Shown here piece after piece: positions 5,942-12,021 of a stretch of DNA of 12,532 bases. Under the pieces are notes generated by a model. The model had not been told where the DNA came from, searched no databases, and saw nothing but the letters and a program-made list of their open reading frames with translations. Location: the NCBI GenBank assembly GCA_027457205.1, contig DAIDTM010000161.1:1-12532 (forward strand), given 5' to 3'. Within the stretch, counting starts at the first letter, position 1. Each line of letters opens with the position of its first letter. The translations under genes and the position numbers were made by a program. The stretch is from Anaerolineae bacterium. GTDB taxonomy: Bacteria; Chloroflexota; Anaerolineae; UBA4142.

Positions 5942-6807
5942 TTCACTTCTCCTGCTGGCGATGCGGGATACACCACGGTCCCGATCACGCCCGGTCCAAA
6001 ATGCACCGCCAGCGAAACCGCAATATCGTCCACAAACGCGTCGACGCAATTCAACGCCGCTTTGCCGCGCGCGAGAAGGGTATCGGCGTCCGCGCGCGCC
6101 TCGCCGTGAATCACGGCAAATTTTACCGGGCGGTCGCCTGCCGCGCGCCGCGCGTGCTCGAGCAGCAGGTCGAGCGCGGCTTGGCGCGAGCGCACGCGCC
6201 CGCTCGGCGCAAGATTTCCCTCGTGCAGGGAAATGATCGGCTTGACGTTCAAGAGCGATGCGATAAATCCCTGGAGATTGCTGATGCGCCCGCTCATCTG
6301 CGCGTACCGCAGCGTCGCCAGCGCGAGAACGATGCCGACGTGCGGACGTGCTGCCTCTAGCCGCGCCACAATGTCGTCGATGCTTTTTCCCGCGCGCGCC
6401 ATCTCCGCCGCGTCGACGCACATAAAACCCAAGCCGGCGGAACCCGCCATGCTGTCGAAGGGAATCACGCGGACCTCGTTCGCCACTTCGCGCGCCGCGA
6501 GCGTCGCCGAGTTGACCGTGCCGCTGAGTTTGCCGGTCACGTGCAGCGATAGAATCGTATCGAATCCGTCGCGCGCCGCGGCGCGGTACGCCGCCGCGAA
6601 CTGACCCACCGAGGGCTGGGACGTTTGCGGAATGATTCCCAACGCATCGACCTTTTGGTAGAACGTGCGCTGGTCGATGTTCACGCCTTCTTCAAACGTC
6701 TCGTTGCCAAACTGAATGTTGATCGGCACGACGCCCAGGGCGTACTCGTGAAAGTAACTTGCCGGCAAATCGCAGGTTGAATCGGTGATGATCTTGATCT
6801 TCGGCAC
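5938..6807 (-). CDS. DegV-family fatty-acid-binding protein (DegV-1)
   Basis: 289 residues, full family length. Motifs in order: ITDSTCDLP (7-15), TSQPS (62-66, lipid carboxylate contact), HVTGKLSGTVNSA (about 89-101), the ATLRYAQMSGRIS segment, LLNVKPIISL and the C-terminal HFGPGVIG. DegV/FakB proteins hold a fatty acid and, with the kinase FakA, present it for phosphorylation. No fakA is in the window, so the partner is elsewhere or the protein is a sensor or carrier. The start is GTG at 6807, set by AAAGGAG eight bases upstream. It follows the sigma gene by 116 bases and is coupled to the next gene by a 4-base overlap. It is a clear but diverged paralogue of DegV-2. Confidence 0.93.
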   Translation of the reverse strand: MPKIKIITDSTCDLPASYFHEYALGVVPINIQFGNETFEEGVNIDQRTFYQKVDALGIIPQTSQPSVGQFAAAYRAAARDGFDTILSLHVTGKLSGTVNSATLAAREVANEVRVIPFDSMAGSAGLGFMCVDAAEMARAGKSIDDIVARLEAARPHVGIVLALATLRYAQMSGRISNLQGFIASLLNVKPIISLHEGNLAPSGRVRSRQAALDLLLEHARRAAGDRPVKFAVIHGEARADADTLLARGKAALNCVDAFVDDIAVSLAVHFGPGVIGTVVYPASPAGEVK

Positions 6808-6820
6808 GCTATGACTCCTT

Positions 6821-6846
6821 TGTCACTGGCGTCAAAAAGTGTCACT
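6821..6846. promoter_or_regulatory. Paired TGTCACT direct repeats upstream of DegV-1
   Basis: TGTCACT occurs at 6821-6827 and again at 6840-6846, 19 bases apart and therefore nearly on the same helix face, immediately upstream of the DegV-1 ribosome site. This could be an operator. The evidence is only the repeat itself. Confidence 0.3.
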
Positions 6847-6859
6847 CGGACTTGTCTTC

Positions 6860-6897
6860 CACGAAGGTTACGAAGACTACCAAGAAAAACCTTCGTG
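6860..6897. repeat. Inverted repeat in a TTCGTG-rich tract between sigma and DegV-1 genes
   Basis: CACGAAGGTT (6860-6869) and AACCTTCGTG (6888-6897) form a perfect 10-bp stem around 18 bases. More CTTCGT copies lie on both sides (to about 6918). There is no T-run in the direction of transcription, so it looks like a dispersed intergenic repeat rather than a terminator. Confidence 0.55.
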
Positions 6898-6923
6898 TAC
6901 TTTCGTGTTCTTCGTAGACATTT

Positions 6924-7472
6924 TCATGCGACACCGCGCCGGGACAGCTCGTCGCGCAGCGCGATCAGCGTCCGATGGTACAGCGACTTGACCGCGCCCT
7001 CGGTGCGTCCCATCACCCGGGCGATCTCGACATTCGACATCCCTTCCGCGAATTTCAAAATCAGCACCTGCTGCCGCTCGGCGGGCAGCGCGGCAATCGC
7101 AGCCAGGAGCACGCGCGCCTCCTCGCTCCGCTCGGCGAGATGTTCGGGACCATCGCCGCGCTCCGCCAGTCCCACCAGATCGTCCAACCGGATGTCGCGA
7201 CGGCGGCTGCGGTCGCGGTGCCAGTTCGCGACCAGATTATGCGCGATGCGGTAGAGCCACGCGGCAAACGGCGCGCCGTGGTCGCGGTACGTATCGATGT
7301 GCGCGAGCGCGCGGAAGAACACGCGCGCGGTCAGGTCTTCGGCGTCGTGCGCGTTGCCCACGCGATAGTACACATAGTTGTAAATGCGGTCGACGTACCG
7401 CTCGTACAGCGCGCCGAACGCGTCGGCATCGCGTGCGGCGCGTTCGATCAGACTTGCTTCCGATTCGGACAA
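6924..7472 (-). CDS. ECF-type RNA polymerase sigma factor
   Basis: 182 residues from a TTG start. Sigma region 2 spans about 15-88: FGALYERYVDRIYNYVYYRVGN, then HDAEDLTARVFFRAL and the -10-recognition part PFAAWLYRIAHNLVANWHRD. Sigma region 4 spans about 125-175: LPAERQQVLILKFAEGMSNV, then EIARVMGRTEGAVKSLYHRTL as the -35-reading helix-turn-helix. There is no sigma-3 and no C-terminal extension, so it is a classical two-domain ECF sigma. TTG 7472 was chosen because it gives the usual MSESEASLIERA beginning and has GGGAG six bases upstream; the frame stays open further up but the extra residues look non-coding. It lies between the two DegV genes. The presumed inhibitor is the single-pass protein two genes downstream, and the presumed release protease is the PrsW relative upstream. 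Confidence 0.92.
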   Translation of the reverse strand: MSESEASLIERAARDADAFGALYERYVDRIYNYVYYRVGNAHDAEDLTARVFFRALAHIDTYRDHGAPFAAWLYRIAHNLVANWHRDRSRRRDIRLDDLVGLAERGDGPEHLAERSEEARVLLAAIAALPAERQQVLILKFAEGMSNVEIARVMGRTEGAVKSLYHRTLIALRDELSRRGVA

Positions 7473-7491
7473 TCCCAGCTCCCAACACGCC

Positions 7492-7505
7492 AGCACCGCG
7501 GTGCT
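7492..7505. promoter_or_regulatory. 14-bp palindrome just upstream of the sigma gene
   Basis: AGCACCGCGGTGCT is a perfect palindrome 20 bases before the TTG start of the sigma gene. Its half CACCGCGG recurs at 7519-7526, 25 bases away. The position over the leader would suit an operator or an RNA hairpin controlling the sigma gene. Confidence 0.4.
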
Positions 7506-7550
7506 CTGACGATAAGAACACCGCGGCGCGGCAAGAGATACGTGGCGCAG

Positions 7551-7603
7551 GTCATCGCCGGTTACAGATGAGCATTCGCAAAGCATCATCCGTCGGCGAT
7601 GAC
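7551..7603. repeat. Nested inverted repeat between DegV-2 and the sigma gene
   Basis: GTCATCGCCG (7551-7560) pairs exactly with CGGCGATGAC (7594-7603), and inside it GATGA (7567-7571) pairs with TCATC (7586-7590). The outer stem can be lengthened by a G-U pair to about 14 bp. It begins nine bases after the DegV-2 stop in the direction of transcription. It has no T-run, so it may be an mRNA 3'-end stabiliser, attenuator or small mobile repeat. Confidence 0.6.
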
Positions 7604-7612
7604 TTGCGACTG

Positions 7613-8479
7613 CTAGTCTGTGTAGAACGCCAGCCCGATGGCGTTGGGTCCCGTGTGCACTCCGATGACCGAACCGATCTCCGTGGTGTAGAACTCTTTA
7701 CAGTCGAACCGCGACCGGATCTCTTTCTCCAGCGCGGCGGCGTCGTGAGGCGCAAGGGCGTGCAGCACCGAGACGTACACCGGTTGGTGATGGGTGCGCT
7801 CCTCCATAATCTGCAGCAACCTTTTTAACGCTTTGGATCGAGAGCGCGGCTGTTCCAGCGGTTCGACCAGACCGTGCTCGATCTGCAGCAGCGGTTTGAC
7901 GTTCAGCATCGAGCCGAGCATGGCTCGCGCGCCGCCAATCCGTCCGCCGCGCCGCAGATATTCCAGCGTGTCGAGGACGAAGATGAGATTCAGTCTTGGA
8001 ATGAGCGCGTTCACCAGTGCGACGATTTCCTCGCGCGATTTGCCTGCTTCCGCCGCCTGCGCGGCGGCGATGCACAACATCCCCAGCGCCATCGAAAGCC
8101 ACGGCGTGTCGACGATGGTGATCGGCATGGCTTTCTTGAGCTGGACTTCCAGTTCCGTCTTCGCCGCGCACGCCGAGGCGTACGTTCCGCTCAACTTGCT
8201 CGGCAGATGCAGGGAAACGATCTCCTTGCCCGCGTCGAGCAGTGGGCGGTACGCCTCCATAAACTCGCCGGCGGACGGCTGCGATGTCGTCTGGTGATCT
8301 TTCGCCTTGGGCAGCATCTCGTAAAACTGCTGGTTCGAAAGATCGATCTCGTCACGGTAGACCCGCGTGCCGAAAATCGCTTTGAGCGGAACGACATCGA
8401 TGTGATGTTTCTGTCGCTCCACCATCGGCAGGTGGGCGGACGAGTCGGTCACGATCTTTACCGGACACTCCTTGCTCAT
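7613..8479 (-). CDS. DegV-family fatty-acid-binding protein (DegV-2)
   Basis: 288 residues starting MSKECPVKIVTDSSAHLP. It carries the family signatures IVTDSSAHLP, TTSQPSAGEF, LPSKLSGTYASA, DTLEYLRRGGRIGG, MLNVKPLLQ and IGVHTGPNAIG, so the lipid-binding site looks intact. ATG 8479 overlaps the stop of the PrsW-like gene in an ATGA and has AAAGGAG just upstream, so both are translated from one mRNA; the longer upstream reading in this frame is a shadow of the PrsW gene. Compared with DegV-1, the residues around the DSS motif (AHLP against CDLP) and the central helices differ, suggesting another ligand or partner. Two DegV genes bracketing a sigma factor is unusual. Confidence 0.93.
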   Translation of the reverse strand: MSKECPVKIVTDSSAHLPMVERQKHHIDVVPLKAIFGTRVYRDEIDLSNQQFYEMLPKAKDHQTTSQPSAGEFMEAYRPLLDAGKEIVSLHLPSKLSGTYASACAAKTELEVQLKKAMPITIVDTPWLSMALGMLCIAAAQAAEAGKSREEIVALVNALIPRLNLIFVLDTLEYLRRGGRIGGARAMLGSMLNVKPLLQIEHGLVEPLEQPRSRSKALKRLLQIMEERTHHQPVYVSVLHALAPHDAAALEKEIRSRFDCKEFYTTEIGSVIGVHTGPNAIGLAFYTD

Positions 8480-9783
8480 TCGCTCCTTTCCGCAGTGGTT
8501 AAGATTGCCGGCGCAGAACGCGCCGATCGCACAATCCACGCCAGTCCGAGGGCTGCCAGGAGGACCAGCGCGCCGATCAGCGCCAGCAGCAGGACCGTTG
8601 CCGGCAGCATCGTCGCGAGCGGCGCGTCTCGAACGTTCAAGAACGACAAGGCGCTGTTGCTCAGTGTCAGTGCGACCGCGTTCCACGCGGCGTGGAAAAA
8701 CACGCTCACCAGATAAGCGATGAAAAGCTGGCTCCACCTCCTTTCGACTCGCGCGGCGTACCAGCCGCGTCCCATCGTCGCTCCGTTCGCGACGTGCATG
8801 ATCGTCGCGCCGATGCGCAGAAATGCGACGACCGCCCAGACGGACAGCGCCGCGTTTGAATTAAACAGATTTTCGAACAAGGCAAAACCCGCGCCCGCCG
8901 CCATTCCCCACAGCAGCGCGTCCGCCCGCTGCGTGCGGCGCGGATCGATGAACGCGACGACGAGCGTCTTGAGTCCTTCTTCGACGAACGGGACCAAGAC
9001 CGCCGCGTACAGCAGAATGCCGGCGAGCACCTTGGGATCGTTCGCCCAGCCGGAAAACGCCGAGTAATCGTGCGTCGCCTGCGCCAGCGCCAACTGACGC
9101 CGGAGCTGATCGATCAACGCTTGGCTTCCCGGCGCGAGCGAGAGCGCCACCGCTGCGGCGACGATGAAAACGACCGCGATCAAAACTTCCACCACGACCG
9201 CAATCGCGGTTGCGCCCAACGCGCCCCAGCCGAACGCGACGACCAGCGCGCGCAGCCCCGACGTTGCGCCGAGGCGGTGCGCCGCGTACGCCAGCAGCGC
9301 GAGCGGCGGGACCGCCGCGGCGATGAAATGCCACGGCGGGAAGATGAACGCCGCCACGCGGATCGCCAACGCGGTTTGCGCCAAAGACGGAATCGCCAGC
9401 GCGCCCAGCCCAAGCAGAATCGCGACGAAGAATAGGACGACGAAGACGAGGACGTGCGGGAACGCGCGCGCGGCTTGGATCGGGACGCGATTTCGTACCG
9501 TGTTGATACCCTGCCACAGGAACAGCGCGCCGAGCAGTATTCCAATGCCCGTGAGTGCGCCGAAGACGGCGTTTGTTTCCACTGCGCTCGTGCGCGTTTG
9601 CGATGTGAACGGCAAGATCGCGTAGAACAGCGCCGAGCACAGTCCGCACAGCAGCAGGAACGCGGCGAGCACGATCATCCATACGCCGCCGATGACGAGG
9701 GTGTTGTCGCGCTGGGAAGTGGCAGCAACGGGGAGATTGGGTGATTCGGTGATTGGTTGATTGGGCGGTTGAGAAGATTCCAT
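8476..9783 (-). CDS. PrsW-family intramembrane metalloprotease
   Basis: 435 residues, polytopic. An N-terminal half with about six membrane segments (30-57, 72-93, 108-132, 143-168, 177-215) precedes a PrsW domain at about 250-420. The domain has the four conserved motifs: VEEGLKT (Glu268, Glu269, Lys272), GFALFEN (Glu304, Asn305), the His of ATIMHVANGA (His330) and FFHAAWN (His364). In Bacillus subtilis PrsW makes the first cut in the anti-sigma RsiW. Here a sigma/anti-sigma-like pair lies downstream on the same strand, so a similar role is plausible but inferred. The N-terminal residues 2-18 (Pro/Asn/Ser-rich) are encoded by an 8-bp tandem repeat. ATG 9783 follows an extended -10 promoter but has no clear ribosome site. 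The gene ends in an ATGA with DegV-2. Confidence 0.88.
   Translation of the reverse strand: MESSQPPNQPITESPNLPVAATSQRDNTLVIGGVWMIVLAAFLLLCGLCSALFYAILPFTSQTRTSAVETNAVFGALTGIGILLGALFLWQGINTVRNRVPIQAARAFPHVLVFVVLFFVAILLGLGALAIPSLAQTALAIRVAAFIFPPWHFIAAAVPPLALLAYAAHRLGATSGLRALVVAFGWGALGATAIAVVVEVLIAVVFIVAAAVALSLAPGSQALIDQLRRQLALAQATHDYSAFSGWANDPKVLAGILLYAAVLVPFVEEGLKTLVVAFIDPRRTQRADALLWGMAAGAGFALFENLFNSNAALSVWAVVAFLRIGATIMHVANGATMGRGWYAARVERRWSQLFIAYLVSVFFHAAWNAVALTLSNSALSFLNVRDAPLATMLPATVLLLALIGALVLLAALGLAWIVRSARSAPAILTTAERSE
9735..9766. repeat. 8-bp tandem repeat (GATTGGGT-like, 4 copies) inside the PrsW gene start
   Basis: Four consecutive units GATTGGGT, GATTCGGT, GATTGGTT, GATTGGGC. Read on the minus strand they encode residues of the low-complexity N-terminus (about 6-17) of the PrsW-like protein. 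Confidence 0.7.
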
Positions 9784-9801
9784 TTGCTTAACGCGGGGAC
9801 A

Positions 9802-9831
9802 AGTATAGCACGCACACGAAAGAAGAGCAAA
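9802..9831 (-). promoter_or_regulatory. Promoter of the PrsW-DegV-2 operon
   Basis: On the minus strand: TTTGCT (9831-9826), 18-base spacer, TATACT (9807-9802) preceded by TGC, an extended -10. Transcription would start near 9795, about 12 bases before the ATG. It could also drive the sigma gene further downstream. Confidence 0.6.
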
Positions 9832-9842
9832 CGATTTCAATT

Positions 9843-9904
9843 GGTGACTGTACACAGCTTCTGGTGGAGCGGGCAGCCTCGCCCGCAGACGAGCCGTCTG
9901 CGCT
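9843..9904 (-). repeat. Double-hairpin repeat, copy A
   Basis: Read on the minus strand it matches copy B (core 10863-10918) at 48 of 56 positions, without gaps. It contains two adjacent hairpins: GCAGACG/CGTCTGC with a 3-base loop, then GCGGGC/GCCCGC. It lies between the rsmI stop and the PrsW promoter. Confidence 0.8.
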
Positions 9905-9940
9905 ACATGTGTGCAGGCGCCAGATTTCAAGCGCGATGCA

Positions 9941-10786
9941 TTACCGACTGATCGCCAACTGGTACACCTCACGCCGCTCGCGCCCGGACTCGCGCGCTAC
10001 GCGCTTGACGGCGTCGGTGCGCGGCAGTCCCGCCGCGATCAGATCGCGCACCGCCTCGCGCACGCGCGCGTCGTCCCAAGCCACGTGTTCGTCTTTCGTC
10101 TTTCGTCTGTCCTCCGCGGTCTTTCCCGCGATCACCAGCGTAAATTCGCCGCGCGGCGCCGTCTTGGCAAAATGTTCGCGCGCCGCATCGGCGCTGCCGC
10201 GAAAAAACTCTTCGTACAGCTTGGTCAGCTCGCGCGCGGCGCACAGCGTGCGGTTACCCAAGACTTGGGCGATGTCGTCCAGACTCGCGCGGAGGCGATG
10301 CGGCGCTTCGTACGCGACGAGCGTGCGCGGCTCATCGGCGACGGATTGCAGCAGTTTGCGCCGTGCGCTTTTCTGGCGCGGCAGGAAACCGAGATAGACG
10401 AACTGATCGGTCGGCAAGCCGGACGCGACAAGCGCGGTGGTCAGCGCGCTGGCACCCGGAATCGGCGCGACGCGGATGCCGCGCTCCAGCGCGGCGCGCA
10501 CAAGCTCGTAACCCGGATCGGACAAGCCGGGCATGCCGGCTTCCGAGATGACCGCGACATCGCCGCGCTCCAGCGCTTCGAGAATGTGATCGAGTTTCGT
10601 CAGTTTATTGTGTTCAAAGTAGGAGGTGACCGGCGTCGCCAGCCCGAAATGCGTGAGGAGGTTGCGCGCGGTGCGCGTGTCTTCGGCGGCAATCAGCGTC
10701 ACTTGTTTCAGGACGCGGAGCGCGCGCAGCGACATGTCTTCCAGATTTCCGATCGGAGTCGCGACGAGATAAAGGGTGTTCATCAT
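9941..10786 (-). CDS. rsmI: 16S rRNA 2'-O-ribose C1402 methyltransferase RsmI
   Basis: 281 residues, usual family length. N-terminal tetrapyrrole-methylase fold: LYLVATPIGNLEDMSLRAL (5-23), AAEDTRTARNLL, SEAGMPGLSDPGYELV (81-96), IPGASALTTALVASGLP, YLGFLPRQKSARR, YEAPHRL and GEFTLVIAGK (213-222). It uses S-adenosylmethionine to methylate the ribose of 16S C1402 at the decoding site. The C-terminal part (about 236-281, with the RTDAVKRVARESGRERREVYQL helix) is the usual RsmI helical domain. The linker in between (EDRRKTKDE) is encoded over three tandem TTCGTCT units (10088-10108), a repeat that has entered coding sequence. ATG 10786 or 10783 could start; neither has a strong ribosome site. It has its own promoter. 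Confidence 0.96.
   Translation of the reverse strand: MMNTLYLVATPIGNLEDMSLRALRVLKQVTLIAAEDTRTARNLLTHFGLATPVTSYFEHNKLTKLDHILEALERGDVAVISEAGMPGLSDPGYELVRAALERGIRVAPIPGASALTTALVASGLPTDQFVYLGFLPRQKSARRKLLQSVADEPRTLVAYEAPHRLRASLDDIAQVLGNRTLCAARELTKLYEEFFRGSADAAREHFAKTAPRGEFTLVIAGKTAEDRRKTKDEHVAWDDARVREAVRDLIAAGLPRTDAVKRVARESGRERREVYQLAISR
10088..10108. repeat. TTCGTCT x3 tandem repeat inside rsmI
   Basis: Three perfect 7-bp copies, in a position encoding the linker between the catalytic and C-terminal parts of RsmI. The unit length equals that of AAGGCAG x3 at 1952-1972. Confidence 0.75.
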
Positions 10787-10806
10787 CTTGATGTGTGGCG
10801 GGGGCT

Positions 10807-10835
10807 ATTATAGCGCGGAATGACGCCAGCGTCCA
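10807..10835 (-). promoter_or_regulatory. Promoter of rsmI
   Basis: On the minus strand: TGGACG (10835-10830), 17-base spacer, TATAAT (10812-10807). Transcription would begin near 10800, leaving a leader of about 14 bases. Confidence 0.7.
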
Positions 10836-10845
10836 TCGCCGCCGC

Positions 10846-10924
10846 GGTGATTGTACGTAAGAAGCGCAGATGACTCGTTTGCGGGCAAGGCTGCCCGCTC
10901 CACAAGGAGATGCGTACAATCGCC
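10846..10924 (+). repeat. Double-hairpin repeat, copy B, with terminal inverted repeats
   Basis: Ends GGTGATTGTACG (10846-10857) and CGTACAATCGCC (10913-10924) are inverted repeats with one mismatch. The interior holds GCAGATG/CGTTTGC and GCGGGCA/TGCCCGC hairpins. It matches copy A in inverted orientation. It sits between the rsmI promoter and the tRNA promoter. Confidence 0.8.
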
Positions 10925-10936
10925 GGCGCAGCCAGA

Positions 10937-10965
10937 TTGACGACGGCGTATTTCTCGGATATAAT
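10937..10965 (+). promoter_or_regulatory. Promoter of tRNA-Gly
   Basis: TTGACG (10937-10942), 17-base spacer, TATAAT (10960-10965): a near-consensus sigma-70 promoter. The predicted start near 10972 is about six bases before the mature tRNA. Confidence 0.85.
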
Positions 10966-10977
10966 ATTTTCGACGAT

Positions 10978-11050
10978 GCGGGTGTAACTCAGTTGGCAGA
11001 GTGTCTGCTTCCCAAGCAGAATGTCGTGGGTTCAAATCCCATCACCCGCT
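10978..11050 (+). tRNA. tRNA-Gly (anticodon CCC)
   Basis: A 73-base cloverleaf. Acceptor stem GCGGGTG/CACCCGC, D arm ACTC/GAGT with loop AGTTGGCA, anticodon stem TCTGC/GCAGA with loop TTCCCAA (anticodon CCC, reading GGG), variable loop ATGTC, T arm GTGGG/CCCAT with loop TTCAAAT, discriminator T as usual for bacterial tRNA-Gly. CCA is not encoded. It is transcribed alone from a strong promoter and closed by the hairpin at 11069-11117. Confidence 0.96.
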
Positions 11051-11068
11051 CACCATCCGATCCATTGC

Positions 11069-11117
11069 GCCGGCTCCTGATCGCGACCCCCGCGACAAGG
11101 AGCCGGCGTTGTTTCTT
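11069..11117 (+). terminator. Terminator after tRNA-Gly
   Basis: Stem GCCGGCTCCT / AGGAGCCGGC (11069-11078 and 11098-11107), with an inner TCGCG/CGCGA stem (11081-11085 and 11091-11095), followed by TTGTTTCTT. It ends 15 bases before the 3' end of the convergent membrane-protein gene. Confidence 0.75.
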
Positions 11118-11132
11118 GGAGTGGCGCCGGCG

Positions 11133-11720
11133 CTAGCCGATCCCTGCGCTCAGCGCGAGCGCGAGCAGCAAATGCCCCGCGGCGATCAAAGGCGACAGCG
11201 TGACCATGGCGTACAGTTTGCCGCGTTCCGGCAATCGGGAGGCGTTGACTTGAAAAAAGACCGCGTAAAAGATCGCCGCGCCGCCGCCCCAGATCACCGG
11301 CACGATGACCGGCACTCCGCCGAAAAAAGTGTGCGCGGGATTCACGTAGAGCCACCAGTGCAGTTGCGCGGCGAGCGCTTCAATCGGCAGCGCGAGACTA
11401 GCGGCGATTACGAACATCAGCGCGGCGACCGGCGTGAAATTTGGCGACGCCGTGAATCGCCGCGCGAACTGGTACGCGAGATAAAAGATGCCGCCCCACA
11501 GCAATCCGACAATCGCCGGCGCAACGCCCAGCCGCGTGATCGCCGGCGCGTAGACGTACGTTTGGAGCGCCACCTGGGTAATCGTCTCGCGGATGAAAAC
11601 GTACAAGTACGCGCCGATGAACCATTGCTGCGCGAACGCGCGGCTTTCATAGCGCGCCGCGTGCCACGCGCAGCCGACGAAGAGAACGAGCGACAAGAAT
11701 TCGACGATGAAGGTGAACAT
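11133..11720 (-). CDS. Multi-pass membrane protein, unknown function
   Basis: 195 residues with about six membrane segments (5-22, 32-50, 66-86, 97-118, 132-157, 172-192). The segment PIEALAAQLHWWLYVNPAHT, then FFGGVPVIVPVIWGG (about 112-146) resembles the loop-helix of carotenoid-biosynthesis (CruF/DUF422-like) membrane proteins, where an acidic residue, a Trp and a GVP turn recur. The match is loose and no enzymatic role is claimed. ATG 11720 lies three bases after the stop of the small upstream gene, so the two are an operon. The gene converges on the tRNA terminator. Confidence 0.75.
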   Translation of the reverse strand: MFTFIVEFLSLVLFVGCAWHAARYESRAFAQQWFIGAYLYVFIRETITQVALQTYVYAPAITRLGVAPAIVGLLWGGIFYLAYQFARRFTASPNFTPVAALMFVIAASLALPIEALAAQLHWWLYVNPAHTFFGGVPVIVPVIWGGGAAIFYAVFFQVNASRLPERGKLYAMVTLSPLIAAGHLLLALALSAGIG

Positions 11721-11723
11721 GAG

Positions 11724-11903
11724 TTACCCCGGGCTCGCCGCGTGGTCCGCGCCGAACAAAAGGTACAGCCCCAGCCAAAAGATCGGCGCGAGGAGGGTGG
11801 CAAACGCGCGCCATTCGACGTGCACCGCCAGTTCAACCAAGCCCAAGAACACGACGATAAAGACGACGAGCGCAAACGGTAGGTGGCGTAATGGGTCTTT
11901 CAA
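11724..11903 (-). CDS. Small two-helix membrane protein (59 aa)
   Basis: Starting at TTG 11903 the protein is MKDPLRHLPF followed by two hydrophobic helices (about 9-28, ALVVFIVVFLGLVELAV; and 33-50, AFATLLAPIFWLGLYLLFG) and a short tail. TTG was chosen because GGGAG lies six bases upstream and because the in-frame ATG at 11972 lies upstream of the only good promoter (11932-11940), so it would not be on the transcript. It is the first gene of the operon with the 195-aa membrane protein. The family was not recognised. Confidence 0.6.
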   Translation of the reverse strand: MKDPLRHLPFALVVFIVVFLGLVELAVHVEWRAFATLLAPIFWLGLYLLFGADHAASPG

Positions 11904-11931
11904 TGTCTTCTCCCATGTGTGAGGTGGCTCG

Positions 11932-11940
11932 ATTATATCA
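11932..11940 (-). promoter_or_regulatory. Extended -10 promoter of the membrane-protein operon
   Basis: On the minus strand, TGATATAAT (11940-11932) is a complete TGnTATAAT extended -10. No good -35 is visible at 16-18 bases. Transcription would start near 11925. It diverges from the AbiEii promoter, about 30 bases away. Confidence 0.6.
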
Positions 11941-11965
11941 CAGAAATGCCGTGACTGAATTACTC

Positions 11966-11994
11966 TTGACAACCCCCGCGATGTGACCTATGAT
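11966..11994 (+). promoter_or_regulatory. Promoter of the AbiEii-like gene
   Basis: TTGACA (11966-11971), 17-base spacer, TATGAT (11989-11994). The predicted start is near 12001, about 20 bases before ATG 12022. Confidence 0.75.
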
Positions 11995-12021
11995 TTGGAC
12001 GATCACGCGAGTCATCTTCCG

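Noticed and set aside
5525..6421. 298-aa reading in the frame of the anti-sigma-like gene, extending back through DegV-1
   Set aside because: Upstream of 5941 it is a shadow of DegV-1; the ATGA overlap fixes the start at 5941.
9843..10924. CRISPR array
   Set aside because: Only two copies, about 1 kb apart and in opposite orientation, with a gene in between.
10978..11050. tRNA as a possible suppressor of the internal TAA codons
   Set aside because: The anticodon loop reads CCC (glycine GGG codons) and cannot decode TAA.
11001..11882. 293-aa plus-strand frame covering the tRNA and the membrane operon
   Set aside because: It starts inside the tRNA, is Arg/Glu-rich without domain character, and lies opposite hydrophobic proteins with a promoter and ribosome site.
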